Below are positions 47,401 through 59,700 of a stretch of DNA of 64,000 nt, piece by piece; position 1 is the first letter of the stretch; each line of letters begins with the position of its first letter. A program made the translations under genes and the position numbers. Where the stretch lies: the NCBI GenBank assembly GCA_037176845.1, contig JAYKXP010000022.1:62001-126000 (forward strand), written 5' to 3'. Origin of the DNA: Paramarasmius palmivorus. Its lineage: Eukaryota > Basidiomycota > Agaricomycetes > Agaricales > Marasmiaceae. Below the pieces are notes generated by a model. That model was not told the origin of the DNA and did not search any database. It saw only the letters and a program-made list of their open reading frames with translations.

Positions 47401-48036
47401 GTTTACAGTATTAGGGAACAGCACACCTTTGGCTCTTCCAGGCAAGCATCCTGCCCAGGCTTAAGATTTCTAAGATCACTGAATACACCCTCTTCAAACT
47501 TCTTCATATTCCGTACAGGTCGGCCGAAAGCTTCGAACCTACAGAAGTGGTTAACGACCGTCACATGGCCACGCTGAAAGCGGACAGACGCACCGATAGA
47601 CTAGGGCTCGGACAATATCCGTGCCCGTTATGTGATACAACCCATTCCATAACACGCAGGTCACAAACTCCTGTGAGGGTAGTAGAAACCGATTCAAGGC
47701 CGGATGTGAAGGTGTATGGGGATGTTGTGGGGTTTGACTGCTGCTTCCTGTATTCCATCTTGATGGTGCAGTCGCCAGAAAAAACTTGAGTCTGTCGAGA
47801 TGCGCTAGTTTCTCCTGCTCCTGGTGCGTTAAAGGCCGAGAGAGACCACGAGGAAGACCGGGAGTAACTGAAGACGAGGATTGGGAAGAAGAGGAGTAGG
47901 AGGAAGAGGCATGGTGGTGGTCAAAGTCTAAGAGGTGATCCTGATTATTTTGCCTGGGACGAGCTGTATATTCTTGTGGGTCGTGTTCGTGAGGAGTAAT
48001 ACCAACATCTAACTGAAGGGAGTGACGGGGGTGCAT
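44404..48036 (-). CDS. STE12: Ste12-like homeodomain transcription factor with one C2H2 finger
   Basis: Exons 47594-48036, 47427-47538, 47240-47373, 45658-47188 and 44404-45600 close to 1,138 residues. The STE domain is unmistakable: RPLTHQEQEKLAHLDRLKFF, ITGTDIVRALVYRFEAFGRP, VRNMKKFEEGVFSDLRNLKP, QCIRTQKKQKVFYWFSVPHD and RLFLDALERDLKREKMGLE. A VKQE SUMO-type site lies in the linker. One C2H2 finger (C575, C580, H593, H597; DNA 46087-46155) precedes an acidic region and a long Ser/Gly/Tyr-rich C-terminus. Basidiomycete Ste12 proteins act downstream of mating and morphogenesis MAP kinases and usually carry two C2H2 fingers; here the sequence after the first finger diverges at once. A 4.3-kb upstream gap is consistent with a large regulatory region. 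Confidence 0.93.
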
Positions 48037-51000
48037 TGGGCAAGGAGATTATCGACAAAGTTCGGTATGTCTGGTTATGTTATACAATCTTACTGCCTTA
48101 CCCAAACAAAACCCAACTTAACCCAGATCGTCTACCCCGATCCATCACAACCCCTTAAAATGTCCACGGTCTATGGCTCCTGGTCCACTCTCTCTCCCGC
48201 TCTCACCTTGCTGCTGTAGAGTTCTCGATCTAGGCAATTATTGGCAGAAGAATCTCACAAGAGAACCTATGGAAACCACTTGGACGCTTTTGACTTTACT
48301 TTCTAGATGCGAAACTCGTGGCTTCAAGCAGGCCCACGTTGGGGAGATCTCAATTTGCCCGTGGTCCATCACGACAGTTGCACTGCATCAAGTCCATTGC
48401 ACTGCACCTCCATCTCAACCGGGTGCTATTCCTGCGAGCCACTGGTACGGCTGATCCAGGCTAATCCCTTCGTCAGCGTTTTATTCCCGACAAAACTCTA
48501 GCTTTCTGTCTCGAACACTTTCTGCAGGCTACATCGCAGTTATAGTTTCCTCGCCTGAACCACAGACGGTATCTGGGTACCCAGGTTCGTATGCAGCCCT
48601 GCATTGCGGCGCACACTCGGTTCCCAGGCAATGTCTGTGATCACGATTTACATTTCCGAGTACATGAGCAGTCAAATTCGCACACGACCACGGTCCTATG
48701 GTTCACCCAAGGTCCATCCCTACATCACCAGCCTTCACTCTCAAAGGGAAAAATCTCTCTGTGGGATCTCTACATCACTTCGGTATGATGTACAGATCCC
48801 TCAGCATCCGCCTGATAAATGGTCGATGGATTGATCCAGGTTTTGCCTGACCTTGGTACCCGAGAGCTATAGATGCTATCACTCTATCAATCCCAGGCCC
48901 TTAACTCCAACATTTCCGCGCGTTCCCCTCTACATCCGTTTCTGGAATAAGGCGGCCCGGATGTCTTCCAGTTCCTCGTTTGATCTAACCCCCAAAAACG
49001 AATTTCAAGTGAGGTTCTGTCTTCTCCCGCCATCATGACTTGGTCTTCGGACAACAAAAAGTCAGATTCTGTCAGCCGCCTGTCGAACGTAGAAAGCCTT
49101 TTGGCGCTCGACAACAGGTTGTCAAGGACTAGAAACCCAGCCTCCGATTTCGGACCCTTTTCAAGCTCTCGAGCCTCCAGCTCCCTGTCGCAACTACCCA
49201 CTAACCTAGCGCTTAGTTCATTGAATTCCTCTTGATGTACCTGCCTCAACACAAAATTATTGGCTATACTAAAGGGTGGGTGCTGTAAAATATCCGAATT
49301 TGACTTTTAGAACGAGATCTGACCTCGATCCCAGGAAAGTGGCGAGGAATGGAAGCTGATAAAGAAAGAACTCAATGACGAAGGCGGATGGAAATCGCAA
49401 CGATCACCGAATAGGTTGAATTGCGGAAGTACTTTGACCTAGGCCTGTCCGATTGACGGAAAACCGTTGCTTAGCCCCCTTCCCGGTGTTCTGAGCGTAG
49501 AAGATTCCATGGCGATCAAGTCACAGGGTGATCTAGAACTATATACCTTTGCACTGTACACTCAGGTTGTCGATGCGAAATAGAAGAAGAAACACCCCCG
49601 GAAGTTCGGACTCGGACATCACACTTATCCGAGCACAGTGCGCATTGTGAATGCGTGAAGAACATCTCATTCGTTGCGGGGCCTTAGGGTCCGACCCCAA
49701 GATCCTCTCTTCCAAAAATTCACATAAATACAAGGCGGAAGTCAGCCCACCTCTGGCATCCGCTCACGGGGTGCTACTGTCAAAGTTGCCTTCCGACTAA
49801 CTGACATTTAGATCGAGCCGTCCCTGGACCATAGTCCATGGCACCAATTCCCACTCACGTTTAAAACCACGTTGATCTCCGTGACATCATCACAATTACT
49901 TACGGATCAAAATTAAGTAAGAACGCGCCGAAAGTCTTTGGGCTCCTCCGACCGACTCGGCGGACCAATGACCATCAACTCTCCAGTCAACGTTTGGCAA
50001 GTAGTTTGTATCACTCCACGACTTGCGAATGTGAGCTAACCTGATAATTCTACCATAAAAATCCCGTCTCGGATAAATTAACAACTCGCCAGCTGTTCAG
50101 TTACCAACAAGAAATTAAGATTCAATGGACGCATCATAATCAAGCATCATGATGATCAGAGGGAGCATCGCTCTGCATACGCCACTAGTACTTAGGTCCG
50201 TTAGCGGTCACCGCCCTAAAATGATGAAAATTTTCAAGAGGCTCAAATCTCCGTCGGACTAAGGGACACTTACTGGATTGAACGGGTTGGTAAGGACGTG
50301 GGTAGCACTGCCTGAACGCACAATGACCCCGCTGGGCTGCTTAGCCCCGAGCGGTGTTTCGTGCGTGAAGGGTTGACGAAAGTGCTGGGTACCATTGCCT
50401 GTGTTGGACGATCGGTCGTGCGTCACTAAAGTTGAACATCGAAATGCAGATCCCCGCAACGATGGTTGACATTTGTTGATGAAGTGAAGGAAAAACATGG
50501 CTCAAGGATCAATATTTAAATCTCCTTCGGGACCGAGTTTCCACAAATTTCCATTCAGTAGGGGCTACATAGCCTACCATGCCGAAGGCTCAACACACAG
50601 AACTTGGCAGAGTCCTGCCACGTTTTGAGTGAACTTTATTCTTTTCCGTAAGGACAACGACGTACGCACTGAATGGTAGGTAGGACCCGATCGAGCCTTT
50701 TCGGTATCACCAAGGTATCCCCACCACTCCCGTGACGAGTTGTCCGTCGACAGGCCTCTTGCACCAGACCTGGCGTATAGTTGTCGAATGACATTTGCCA
50801 TGTAGATTCAAAGTCCGCCCAGATTTGCGGCCAGCCTCCAGGTCTGTGGGAGGCCTACCTCCAGCACACTTAATCCACAAATACCTGTCGGGAGCTCATC
50901 AGAATCATTAACCCAAGAGATACATACTCCCGTCGAGGGGCCAACCAACCGCACCTTGGGTTATCCCAATCGTACAAGCCGACGCCTTATTCTTGAATGA

Positions 51001-52305
51001 GGGAAGAACGGTATCTGCACCAGTCCGCATCTCGGTAGCGTTGCTACCGTCTGCCCCCCGAAAAGATCGAGCTTTGAGAAATGTCCTGTTTTCTTTTTTT
51101 TTTTCCACGAAATTGACGGTGAGCAATGGTCACGGGCAATGTGGAGCCAAGTGCTAGGAGCGTCAGCGGTGGGCACAGTGGTAAGTAGTACTACGCATGT
51201 TATGTCCCCGTAGGGAACTCAATCGCCGAGCCTTCGAGCGCTGACCTTGAACATACCTGAACATGTGTTCTCTATGACCTTTTTTATTCCGAGGCGTTCA
51301 CATCCGGCGGCTTTAGGTCCATTTCGTGCCACTTTCTGCATGAGGATACGGGGACCTGAGGTTATTACACATACTATGCGTTCGAATCTAACGCCGAGCC
51401 TGCGAGAGACATCAGCTTTGGAATGGAACATAGATGCAGTGGCATATGTTTTACCTCGACTTTTCACTGCTTGCTGGTAAGTTCGGATTCCATGTGGGTA
51501 CATTCTTTCTCGGTCCATCGTCCAAGAATCCAACAACACCTGAGCGAGTTGAACGGCGTCTCGACTGAGTTGGACTCAATGGGCGTCGGAGGTGCCCATT
51601 GCGCAGCCGAGGACCAGCGTCGCAGTAACCTCTGTCTCAACTCAGTGAGCCATGTGGTCGAGTGTTCTTGTGTCAATGACCGACATCCCGTAACAATTCT
51701 TGACTCTACATGTTAGTTGTATTCCTCGGCTTCAAGTGAGATGGTGTAGTGTAAAATGATGCTTATAACACGGTGTCAAGAACACAGAGCTCGCCGAACG
51801 GCTCTAGTTCATGCGTTGCTGGATCTGGAATATGTAGTCAATGGTAGTGGTCTTCCCGGGTTATCTGGTATCGTCGGTCAAGTATCCTGTGTAGTAAACC
51901 GCGGGTGAGGCAGACTGGGAATGAATGGTTTGAGTCTAGGACTCACGAAGAGATGCTTCTATCATGATTGTTGAAGGTTCACTCATGTAATGCTGCCGAA
52001 TGACAAGACGATAATGGCAAAGCGTGGGTCCCCGATGTTCAATTGTCAACGACGATGAAAGATACAAGGATCCAATGTCTAGGGTAGCAGAATGGGGACA
52101 AGTCGTAAGCCTGCGACCTTTTTCCGTGTCATTTTTTGATATTCCAGCACAATTCTATCGCGATAGCCATCTACAAGCATCCAGATTCGTTACGCCTGGG
52201 AAGCAATCTTGCCTGATCTAAACTTTGGTAATATCAGTTGTAGAAACCTAAGGCATACTTAGGTCTGGCTGCGCACCCATTCACAGTATGTGTAACCCTG
52301 TCAGC
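48037..52305. other. 4.3-kb gene-poor region upstream of the Ste12-like gene
   Basis: No supported gene. Overlapping short frames at 48887-49252 (minus) and 48961-49235 (plus) are both protein-like but mutually exclusive and unrecognised. The region 50.1-51.7 kb is free of long frames. I saw no transposon domains, tRNA or rRNA. Confidence 0.45.
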
Positions 52306-52790
52306 TCAACTTTTCCCGGTCTTTTTCTTTGCCTTCTTCTTTTTCACTCCCCCTGCCGTGGACGCAGCTTGCGTAACAGCTGCAGAGCTTGTGGTCCCAG
52401 GAACAGGACTGTCCCTTGGTGTATCAACGTTCGTGGCCTGGGGTTCTACTGCGCGCCGATTTTGCATCTTCTCCATCAACGAGAGGTTCAAGGCTTCGAA
52501 TCGATTAAGGTATATGGAGGAATAGGTCTTGAACTTTAGACACTATGGTTTTGACGGTCATAAGGATCCTTAGTGGCCATCGTGAGCAACAATACACGCA
52601 CTTTGACATCATCCGTAACTTTGAGCACGAGTTTTCCTTCACAAGCCCTCCATTTTACACAGTATCGCGTCTGCGGCGTAAATGAGTACCCGAGTGAGAT
52701 AAGAACACCATAACCTACTTTGTTGGGTGAGTTTTTGTACAATGCCTCTGCTGCATCTTGGAACTCATGCCAGGACTGGAAGTAAACCAT
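52306..52790 (-). CDS. SRP9: SRP9, signal recognition particle 9-kDa subunit
   Basis: Exons 52719-52790, 52602-52670 and 52306-52542 give 125 residues. The sequence MVYFQSWHEFQDAAEALYKN, TRYCVKWRACEGKLVLKVTDD and CLKFKTYSSIYLNRFEALNL is the conserved SRP9 fold, which pairs with SRP14 on the Alu domain of SRP RNA to cause elongation arrest. After the core, a tail rich in Ala, Ser and Thr ends in a Lys-rich cluster (KKKKAKKK), longer than the roughly 86-residue animal protein but usual for fungi. The gene is divergent from the mitochondrial carrier, with 193 bp between start codons. Confidence 0.92.
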
Positions 52791-52983
52791 GGCCCTGGAG
52801 CATCGCACGCGGTGACGAGAGAGATTGGGATTTGTGACAATTGCGTTACTTGTCACACTCATAGCGTCACGCCAATAGCTCGGAAATTCACGGCCGACCG
52901 AGGGCCAACCCCAGTTTCGCTATCCTGTCCCTTGTCTTCTCCTTCTTCCTTCTTTGTATCTCCTAGAGGTAGTTCATAGAGTC
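52791..52983. promoter_or_regulatory. 193-bp bidirectional promoter between SRP9 and carrier gene
   Basis: Both housekeeping genes must initiate within this gap. A pyrimidine-rich run (about 52917-52965) precedes the carrier start. I see no TATA box. Confidence 0.5.
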
Positions 52984-54583
52984 ATGGCTGAATCTCAGAG
53001 GAAACGTGGGTCTCCTCATCCAAATTCTGACCGTGCACTATGCTAATTCACCTACGGATTTTCAGCTTTGCCTTTCGTCGCGAATTTCGCTGCTGGTGCT
53101 ATCGCAGGTGTTTCTGAAATCTTGACGTTCTATCCTCTCGGTGCGTAGTTGTCTGTTTGACTTGAGTCTAATCTCAACAATCCACTCTATCTAGATGTCG
53201 TATGTATTTTCATACCACGGAAGAAGCAACTATCATTCAACCTGTACCCAGGTCAAAACGCGCATGCAACTGGCTACAGGCAAATCGAGTGTTGGTCTGG
53301 TTGGAAGCTTTCAAAACATTATAAGAGAGGAAGGGTGCGCGTAAATTCTCAGTCATACGATCAACGAATTGACTTGATGCGTACGCAGCGTTGGCCGTTT
53401 ATATCGAGGTACGCATTTAATCGTCATTTCCCCCCGAACAATCTGTTTGAACCACTCTATAGGTCTGGTCCCTCCGCTGCTCCTTGAGGCCCCGAAGCGT
53501 GCTGTAAAATTGTTCGTACCGAACTTCACTAGAACCCGTGTCTTCTCGCTCATCCGGCATGTAGCGCCGCAAATGACTTTTGGGGGAAGACGTATCTTTC
53601 GCTCACCGGGGAGAAGAAGATGAGTCAACAGCTATCCATACTCACAGGGTGCAGTGCTGGAGCCACGGTGAGTCATAAAACACGCCTATGCAGATTACTC
53701 TGGTGATTAAATTGCGATCATCAGGAAAGTTTCGTTGTGGTTCCTTTTGAATTGGTCAAGATCAGGTCAACTCTGGCCTCCTTCGCGTCATGAACATTTT
53801 TGAAACCCTTTCTCCTGTAGGTTGCAAGACAAAAGTAGTACGTATGCAGGACCAATGGACGTCGTCAAGCAAATTGTCAAGAAGGAAGGTCTCCTTGGTT
53901 TGTATGCTGGCATGGAGTCTACGTTCTGGAGGCGAGTAAGAATGATAGGCGACGTGATCTCTGGACTCACATTTTGTGTACAGACATTTCTGGTGGAACG
54001 GCGGCTACTTCGGCTGCATTTTCCAGGTCAGGGCCATGTTACCAAAAGCTGAGGTAATGTTATATTAGGTCGCTTTAGATTCTAGACGCTAAGAGCGCTT
54101 TTACAGACCCAACAAGGACAGTTATTGAACAACTTCATTTCGGGATCTATCGGTGGGTTTGCAGGCACAGTTATCAATACTCCGTGAGTACACTGTTCTT
54201 TTTCGCATTGCTCTCGAGTTGGAACCTTTGTGTCATAGATTCGATGTAAGCCGCTGTCATGAACCTCAACTGGCTTTAAATAGACTCATCTGTACTCCAG
54301 GTCGTCAAATCCCGCATTCAAGGAACTATTAAGGTGCCTGGTGTGAAACCGAAGTACAACTGGACATACCCCGCATTAGTTACGATCTTCCGGGAGGAAG
54401 GTCCGGCTGCATTGTATAAGGGCTTCGTTCCGAAGGTTTTACGTTTGGCTCCTGGAGGAGGTGTACTTCTATTAGTTGTGGAGTTTACGCTGGGTGTCTT
54501 CAGAAAAGGTCTGTTTAAGCATTCTCCCACATCATGTCAAAGCTCAACCAAGCTCCGTAGCACTTGGACCCCCGTATATCTGA
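52984..54583 (+). CDS. ODC1: Mitochondrial 2-oxodicarboxylate-type carrier (ODC family)
   Basis: Fourteen exons: 52984-53005, 53066-53140, 53195-53199, 53252-53334, 53389-53408, 53463-53511, 53565-53667, 53725-53765, 53821-53931, 53984-54053, 54107-54183, 54239-54245, 54301-54508, 54561-54583; phases close to 297 residues, the normal family length. The three carrier repeats show PLDVVKTRMQ, PFELVKIRLQ and PFDVVKSRIQ, and the ODC-like blocks EAPKRAVKFAANDFW, FWRHFWWNGGYFGCIF and LGPPYI. ODC carriers exchange 2-oxoadipate and 2-oxoglutarate across the inner membrane, serving lysine metabolism. Two exons are only 5 and 7 nt long, and the intron at 53932-53983 uses a GC donor. The final acceptor was chosen at CCGTAG because it restores the conserved ALGPPYI end. 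Confidence 0.93.
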
Positions 54584-55110
54584 TCATTCGTGTAGAGCGG
54601 AATAACCATGTAAAACATCTATATCTGATCCCAATCTTGTTAGAACTCGTGCGTTGTATCAACATTCCCGAGGGCCCGATACTTCTTCTAAGGCACATGA
54701 AGCGAATACCTTATTTCGCGACGAAGTGAGCTATATATTTAGAACTACACCAGGAAGCTATGACATAGTGGAAGGAGCTTGAAGGACAGCTCTGCCGTTT
54801 CGTCAGCCTACTGTGTACTTATCCTTAATGCCCTAGCAATCAAGTGTGAATTGCTTGAAGCTCTGCAAGTCATCTCCTATGTCCAGCTTCGCAATCGACG
54901 CGTTGACGACGCAGAACCAGAGTGTTAGATACTCAAGTACTTCTCGGCTCTCGAACCGGTAAAAATGCACACGAATGAAGATTGTTCAAACTGATGTTCT
55001 ATTCATTGATGTGACGTAGATAACAGAAAACCATATGCTAAAGAGATACACTTTTGAAGCCAATACACCTTTACAAATCTAAGACCGCGCCGCGGATTTT
55101 GTACATTTAA
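54584..55110. other. Convergent 3' spacer, no gene seen
   Basis: Lies between the carrier stop and the stop of the TmpA-like gene. No motif beyond A/T-rich 3'-end-like sequence near 55021-55110. Confidence 0.5.
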
Positions 55111-56718
55111 TTACGAGTCGAAGATGGCGCCGTAGGCAGGAACACCCCGACTTTCCATACCAAAGACTACCTTCCTTGTGATTTTGGGGTTGGAGATGAT
55201 GAAGACGGCCTCCGCGTCGAATTCTTTTACGAGCTTCCAGGTCTCCAGTACCATGTCGGGTCTACCCTGCTTACGGGTATCCCAAACATTGGCATTGGGG
55301 TCGGCCTTTTTCACCGCTTTGAGGACATCTCCGCCAAAGGTAGTCTCCGGGGCAGGTGTAGACCAGAAGACACGTCGGGGCGTCACATCGGCGTAGAAAA
55401 GACTGTATAACGAGCGTCAGCTTCAAGAATGCATTGTGTGATAGTCAATAAGTACCTGAGGGTAGGACCAATCCCGGAGCCAGTGGCAACGACTACAATC
55501 CTCTTGAAGAGTTTGGAGGTATAGAGCAAGCCGTGAAGAGGTGCTCCACGGACCCACAGCTTCTTGGGAGGATTCGTGATGGCATCCTTGGTCCAATCAC
55601 CGGCGTTGGAAACCAACACGGAGAAGCCGTCCGGCTTGCCATTGGCATCTTCGTCGGGGATGGTAGCGAATGCGTGCCATTCGGCTAGGGGACGACTAGA
55701 CACTTTGAGACCGTAGAAGGGTGGCATCTGACGGTACTTGAAGTGGAGACGAATGGCATGGCTGGATAAAACCTCGGGGTAGACGTCGACTCGCCTGAGA
55801 CGACCCCACGAGAGGAGGGTGCAGCTGGTGGAAATGCAGAAAGTCCAGAAGTTGGGGGTATGGATGAGGTAGTAACCGAGGTTTTCGCCTGGTGCCTTGT
55901 ACTGGAGACCTGCGAAGATGGTATGGACCCAGAAGGTGCAAAGAGCAACCCATCCGGAGTAACGATGCATCATCTCAAAGTAGTCGTGATAAAGGACACG
56001 GAAACGGGGATAAGCACCCGCAAGGATGGAGCAGAACATGGTGACCAAAATATATGATGTGATGAGATTGGCCAATCCCGCAGGTGATCTCTTGTCGAGG
56101 TAATCCAATGTAACGAGGGCAGTGTACATAATGTACCACACGACGGCAGCTGTTCCGGCACCGCTGTGGGCACCACCGTAGTGGAAAACTTTTGCGAGTC
56201 TGGATCGCAACCAAACAGGAGCACTATGTGGGCAGGCGACCGCAATCTCATAAACCAAGTTGACGAAGTTCTCTTGACGGAAGAGAAGTGTCACCATCAG
56301 ATTGGCGGAAGCGGCACTACCCACATCCTGGGCGTAGGGGCGACCTTTGGCACGAGCGACAATAGCAATAAAGACTGCTAGGTTGGCGAAGAAGATGATG
56401 GTGAAGGTCTTCCGATAGTAGGAGAAGAAAATGACTGTAGAATAATGTTATTAACAGAAGGATATCAAGCACGCAGTCCAACTTACGATCGAGCCATCTA
56501 GACAGGCTAGAGCGTCCATTCTTTGGCGGTAGTGACACTTCAATCTCCTGAGGTGCTTCAACTTGCTTGGCCTCATTCGGTGTGTCGACCTTCTCGTCTA
56601 TGATAGAGCCCGCAGAGGAGCTTGCTGAAGACTCTGCCTCTGCAGCTTGCTTCTCTATATCAGGTGTTGAAGCGCGAGAGGGGATGTGAGAATGGGGAGC
56701 ATTGTCGAGAGAAGACAT
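55111..56718 (-). CDS. TmpA-like integral membrane oxidoreductase (ferric-reductase fold)
   Basis: Exons 56487-56718, 55456-56434 and 55111-55402 close to 500 residues. A disordered acidic N-terminus (about 1-75) leads to six or so membrane helices with AIVARAKGRPYAQD, HYGGAHSGAGTAAVVWYIMY, YHDYFEMMHRYSGWVALC and ENLGYYL, then a soluble C-terminal FAD/NAD(P)-reductase-like half with KLWVRGAPLHG, RIVVVATGSGIGPTL (nucleotide-binding loop), RVFWSTPAPETTFG and a final RGVPAYGAIFDS. These match fungal TmpA, a membrane oxidoreductase-like protein linked to conidiation signalling in Aspergillus nidulans. The electron acceptor is not known. A TATATAA box sits about 58 bp upstream of the start. Confidence 0.85.
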
Positions 56719-56775
56719 GTTGAAGTTGAATCAGCTCTGAGACGATGATGTCTCTGTACGGTGATTGACCCATGC

Positions 56776-56782
56776 TTATATA
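56776..56782 (-). promoter_or_regulatory. TATA box of the TmpA-like gene
   Basis: TATATAA on the minus strand, about 58 bp upstream of the ATG at 56718. Confidence 0.55.
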
Positions 56783-59700
56783 CCTTCCAGACATGGAGTC
56801 AGAAGTGGCTCTCTAAGGCAGAAACCAATAGCTGAAGTCCGACGATACGACCAATACTACCTAGATAGATCTATCGCGCGGACATGGGAATAGCAATAAC
56901 TGGATTCGATGTCATCAGAGCAAGTGTCAGGGACACGTTAGTCAATCGCGATTGACTTTGATGGCTCACCTCGTGCATCCTGAATTGGTAGTTCCTATTC
57001 CTGCAACGAAACAGTTGGAGAACTCAATTTTCTACCCTGGACCCCGAGGTTGGAGGTATCCTCCATATTGAAAGATTACGGCTTCCGTGGCCAGATTGGG
57101 ACGATATCAAAGACGCCACATGTATTGCTTGATGCCTCTGAAGAACTCGACAGTTCGTCCAAGGTTGACGATGCGCCCTCGTCGCACTAATTGTGGCGCT
57201 CCTCTCGACGCGTTCGGGAGGACATGCCAAAAATATCGCGTGTCTAAACGACGTACATGTCATTCCTGTCGATCCGCCGCGACAGCTGCATGTGCGGAGA
57301 AAGGAAAGCCGTACGTCAGAGTTTGACATTCGTATCCGCCCATGAAGATCTATCTCTCCACCTCCTAGTGATAACCCGAGAGAGAGGTTGAATAACCAGG
57401 GAACGCCAAGAGCAATGGAAGCTGCATGATAGATTACTTTTGTTACGAAGCACACATAATCGTTCTTCTCCAGGTTGGAACTCCCTGGACAAAGCAATCC
57501 GATAGAACTTTGACCCCAGCGCCGGCGGTTACCTGGTATCAGGAAGCTGGATGGCAGGCCCTGAACTCTGCATAGGCGGGAACAGCCGGGGAACCACTCG
57601 GAATTTGCGCCACCTCAAAAGGCGTAGTTTACCCTTCCCAGTTTGAAACTTGACGCGGACTATGATGTTAGACGCCGATTTGCGGGTGCTCGATACCTAG
57701 AGTAATTCCTATGGTTCACATAAGACGTAGTCAGTTTATTGAGATGGAATGAAGTATCGTGAGTGAGAACATACGATGAAACGATAGAATCGCACAAAAT
57801 CCGCCGGTAACCCAATAAGTCGGTATGATACGGGACTTTAGAACGAGGATTCAGAACCTCATTTGCTGATTTGAATCGGCAAAATCCTTTTGAGTTTCCC
57901 GAGAGCTGATGAGCGTCGGTATAGATAGGTAACAGGATTGTTGATTGGTTGCCGAACGTGAGTCTCCTGACTCGAATGTTAGATGTTTTCCTTACGATTC
58001 TCTTTGGTGACTCGCTGACTGGCTTTCAGTGAGTGAGATACGCAAGGTTGAGGGCGCTCACTGTGGTGATTCCTGTGAGATCGCGATGAGCAACCACATG
58101 GATGAGGGCCTCTCTCCTCTCCCAACAATCAAACTACTCCGAAGTTCGTGAGGATGTGAAAGAACCCCAAAGATAACAAGTCGACCACAAGTTTACAGAT
58201 GCAAAGGAGCAGCTAAAGGTCCCGACTACCGGCGTGTTTCGTTCATTGTTGTTGAGGAAACGAATCAGGAACGGCAACTTGGATGGATCGAGATGGCCTC
58301 AATATTGGTAGAAGATTCCCGCGGACGAGGGGTACGGTAGAAAAACAGCCGGACGAAAATTAAACCCTTCTGTATAGGACGGTGATAAGCATGCATCGCA
58401 TTTGATGGCGAACTAGAGAACGTGGGGAGAGGAGTAAAAGGGCGCAAATCTTCGTCAGTTGTGCAACACCTGTCGTCGAGAAAGTCAATTGGCAGCTTCG
58501 GATGCTCCTGATTTGCGTTGTCTATTACTGTGGAAAACTTGGCAGACCTGGTGACTTGCCTCTGAAAAACCACTATGTGTTGAATATTGGTATGCGAAGA
58601 ATCGAGGAATACTATATCCTGATTTTGCCGACCGGAGAAAAAAATCACTGACAGTAAATGGCAGTCGGTGTGGCGGAGGTCGAGGTCTAGACTCGCTGTG
58701 GAGACAAAAGTCTCACCATTGTCGAGGCACGCGCAGAAAGCGGGGCTGATGCTGTCTGTGAGGATAACTTCATGTGCAGCCTGTCAGATTAGAATGAAGA
58801 ATGTTCCAAGCACACAGCAGTAATCACTGAAAAGACAAATACCTTGGAAGAACACCGACAAATAATCAGAAAACTCTACAGTTCTTTGTGTGGCGCGTCT
58901 TCAGATGGTGTCTATCGCAAGATAAGATGGCAATCATTCACGTACGGAGCAAAGAACGAGAGATAATACCTGTGGTAGGATCCGTGAACACCATACATCG
59001 CGAGATACGCTGGTAGGATGGCGAGCTGTGGCCTATCACGACCCAGTTCCTCATGATTCGTTGGCTTGGCATTGCAGAGAAGTTCTCAAAAGACGAGTTC
59101 TGTCTCGATTGCGACAACTGGATAACGACTGCACTGCACAGTGCAAATGCACATGCTTGTTTTGTGCTATCTCCGACGCTATGCATGACATCTTGACTAC
59201 GCCGCGGGACTTAATATGGAAAACTAAAGGTCTATCAGTCAGTCGTAAATCGTTGGTAAATCCTTGACATTCACCTGCGTAGAGAAATCGGCAACACAAC
59301 TAAAGGATCCGTGAATTACCTTCCCGAAAAACATGTATTCAGAGAGATATCGATGCCTTCGAAGGAGTCTAAGGGGACATAGTGCGTCGAGGGATTTCGA
59401 ACTGGGTAGAGTAATCCGGTGAGCACTGAGTATACTGAACGACGTCACTGCAGACTCAGGAATAAATTTGCTGCGCTCCCAGTGAAGTACCGACACTAAG
59501 TGACCTGCTCGCGGAAAGCTACGGAGCCGCGAGCTGATAGAGTCGCTACACCAGGTAACATACGCTTGCCATTGCGATAGAGATGAACGATGGCATCAGG
59601 ATAGGTGGCTTAATTTTTCGGCTTGAGATAGACGCGATCGGGATACGCTGTATGTGTGCAAAGGGCCGCGGCTTCGTTGACCTGAAAAGACAATGGGAGG

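Noticed and set aside
48887..49252. Overlapping protein-like frames on both strands
   Set aside because: Each has plausible composition but they exclude one another, and neither has a consistent exon structure or known relatives.
51360..51400. TTCGAATC resembling a tRNA T-loop
   Set aside because: The flanking bases do not pair as a T-stem, and no acceptor, D or anticodon arm is present.
57087..57326. Plus-strand Cys/Arg-rich frame that looks ribosomal-protein-like
   Set aside because: Cys spacing fits no zinc-ribbon ribosomal protein I know, and a 157-codon frame runs on the opposite strand.
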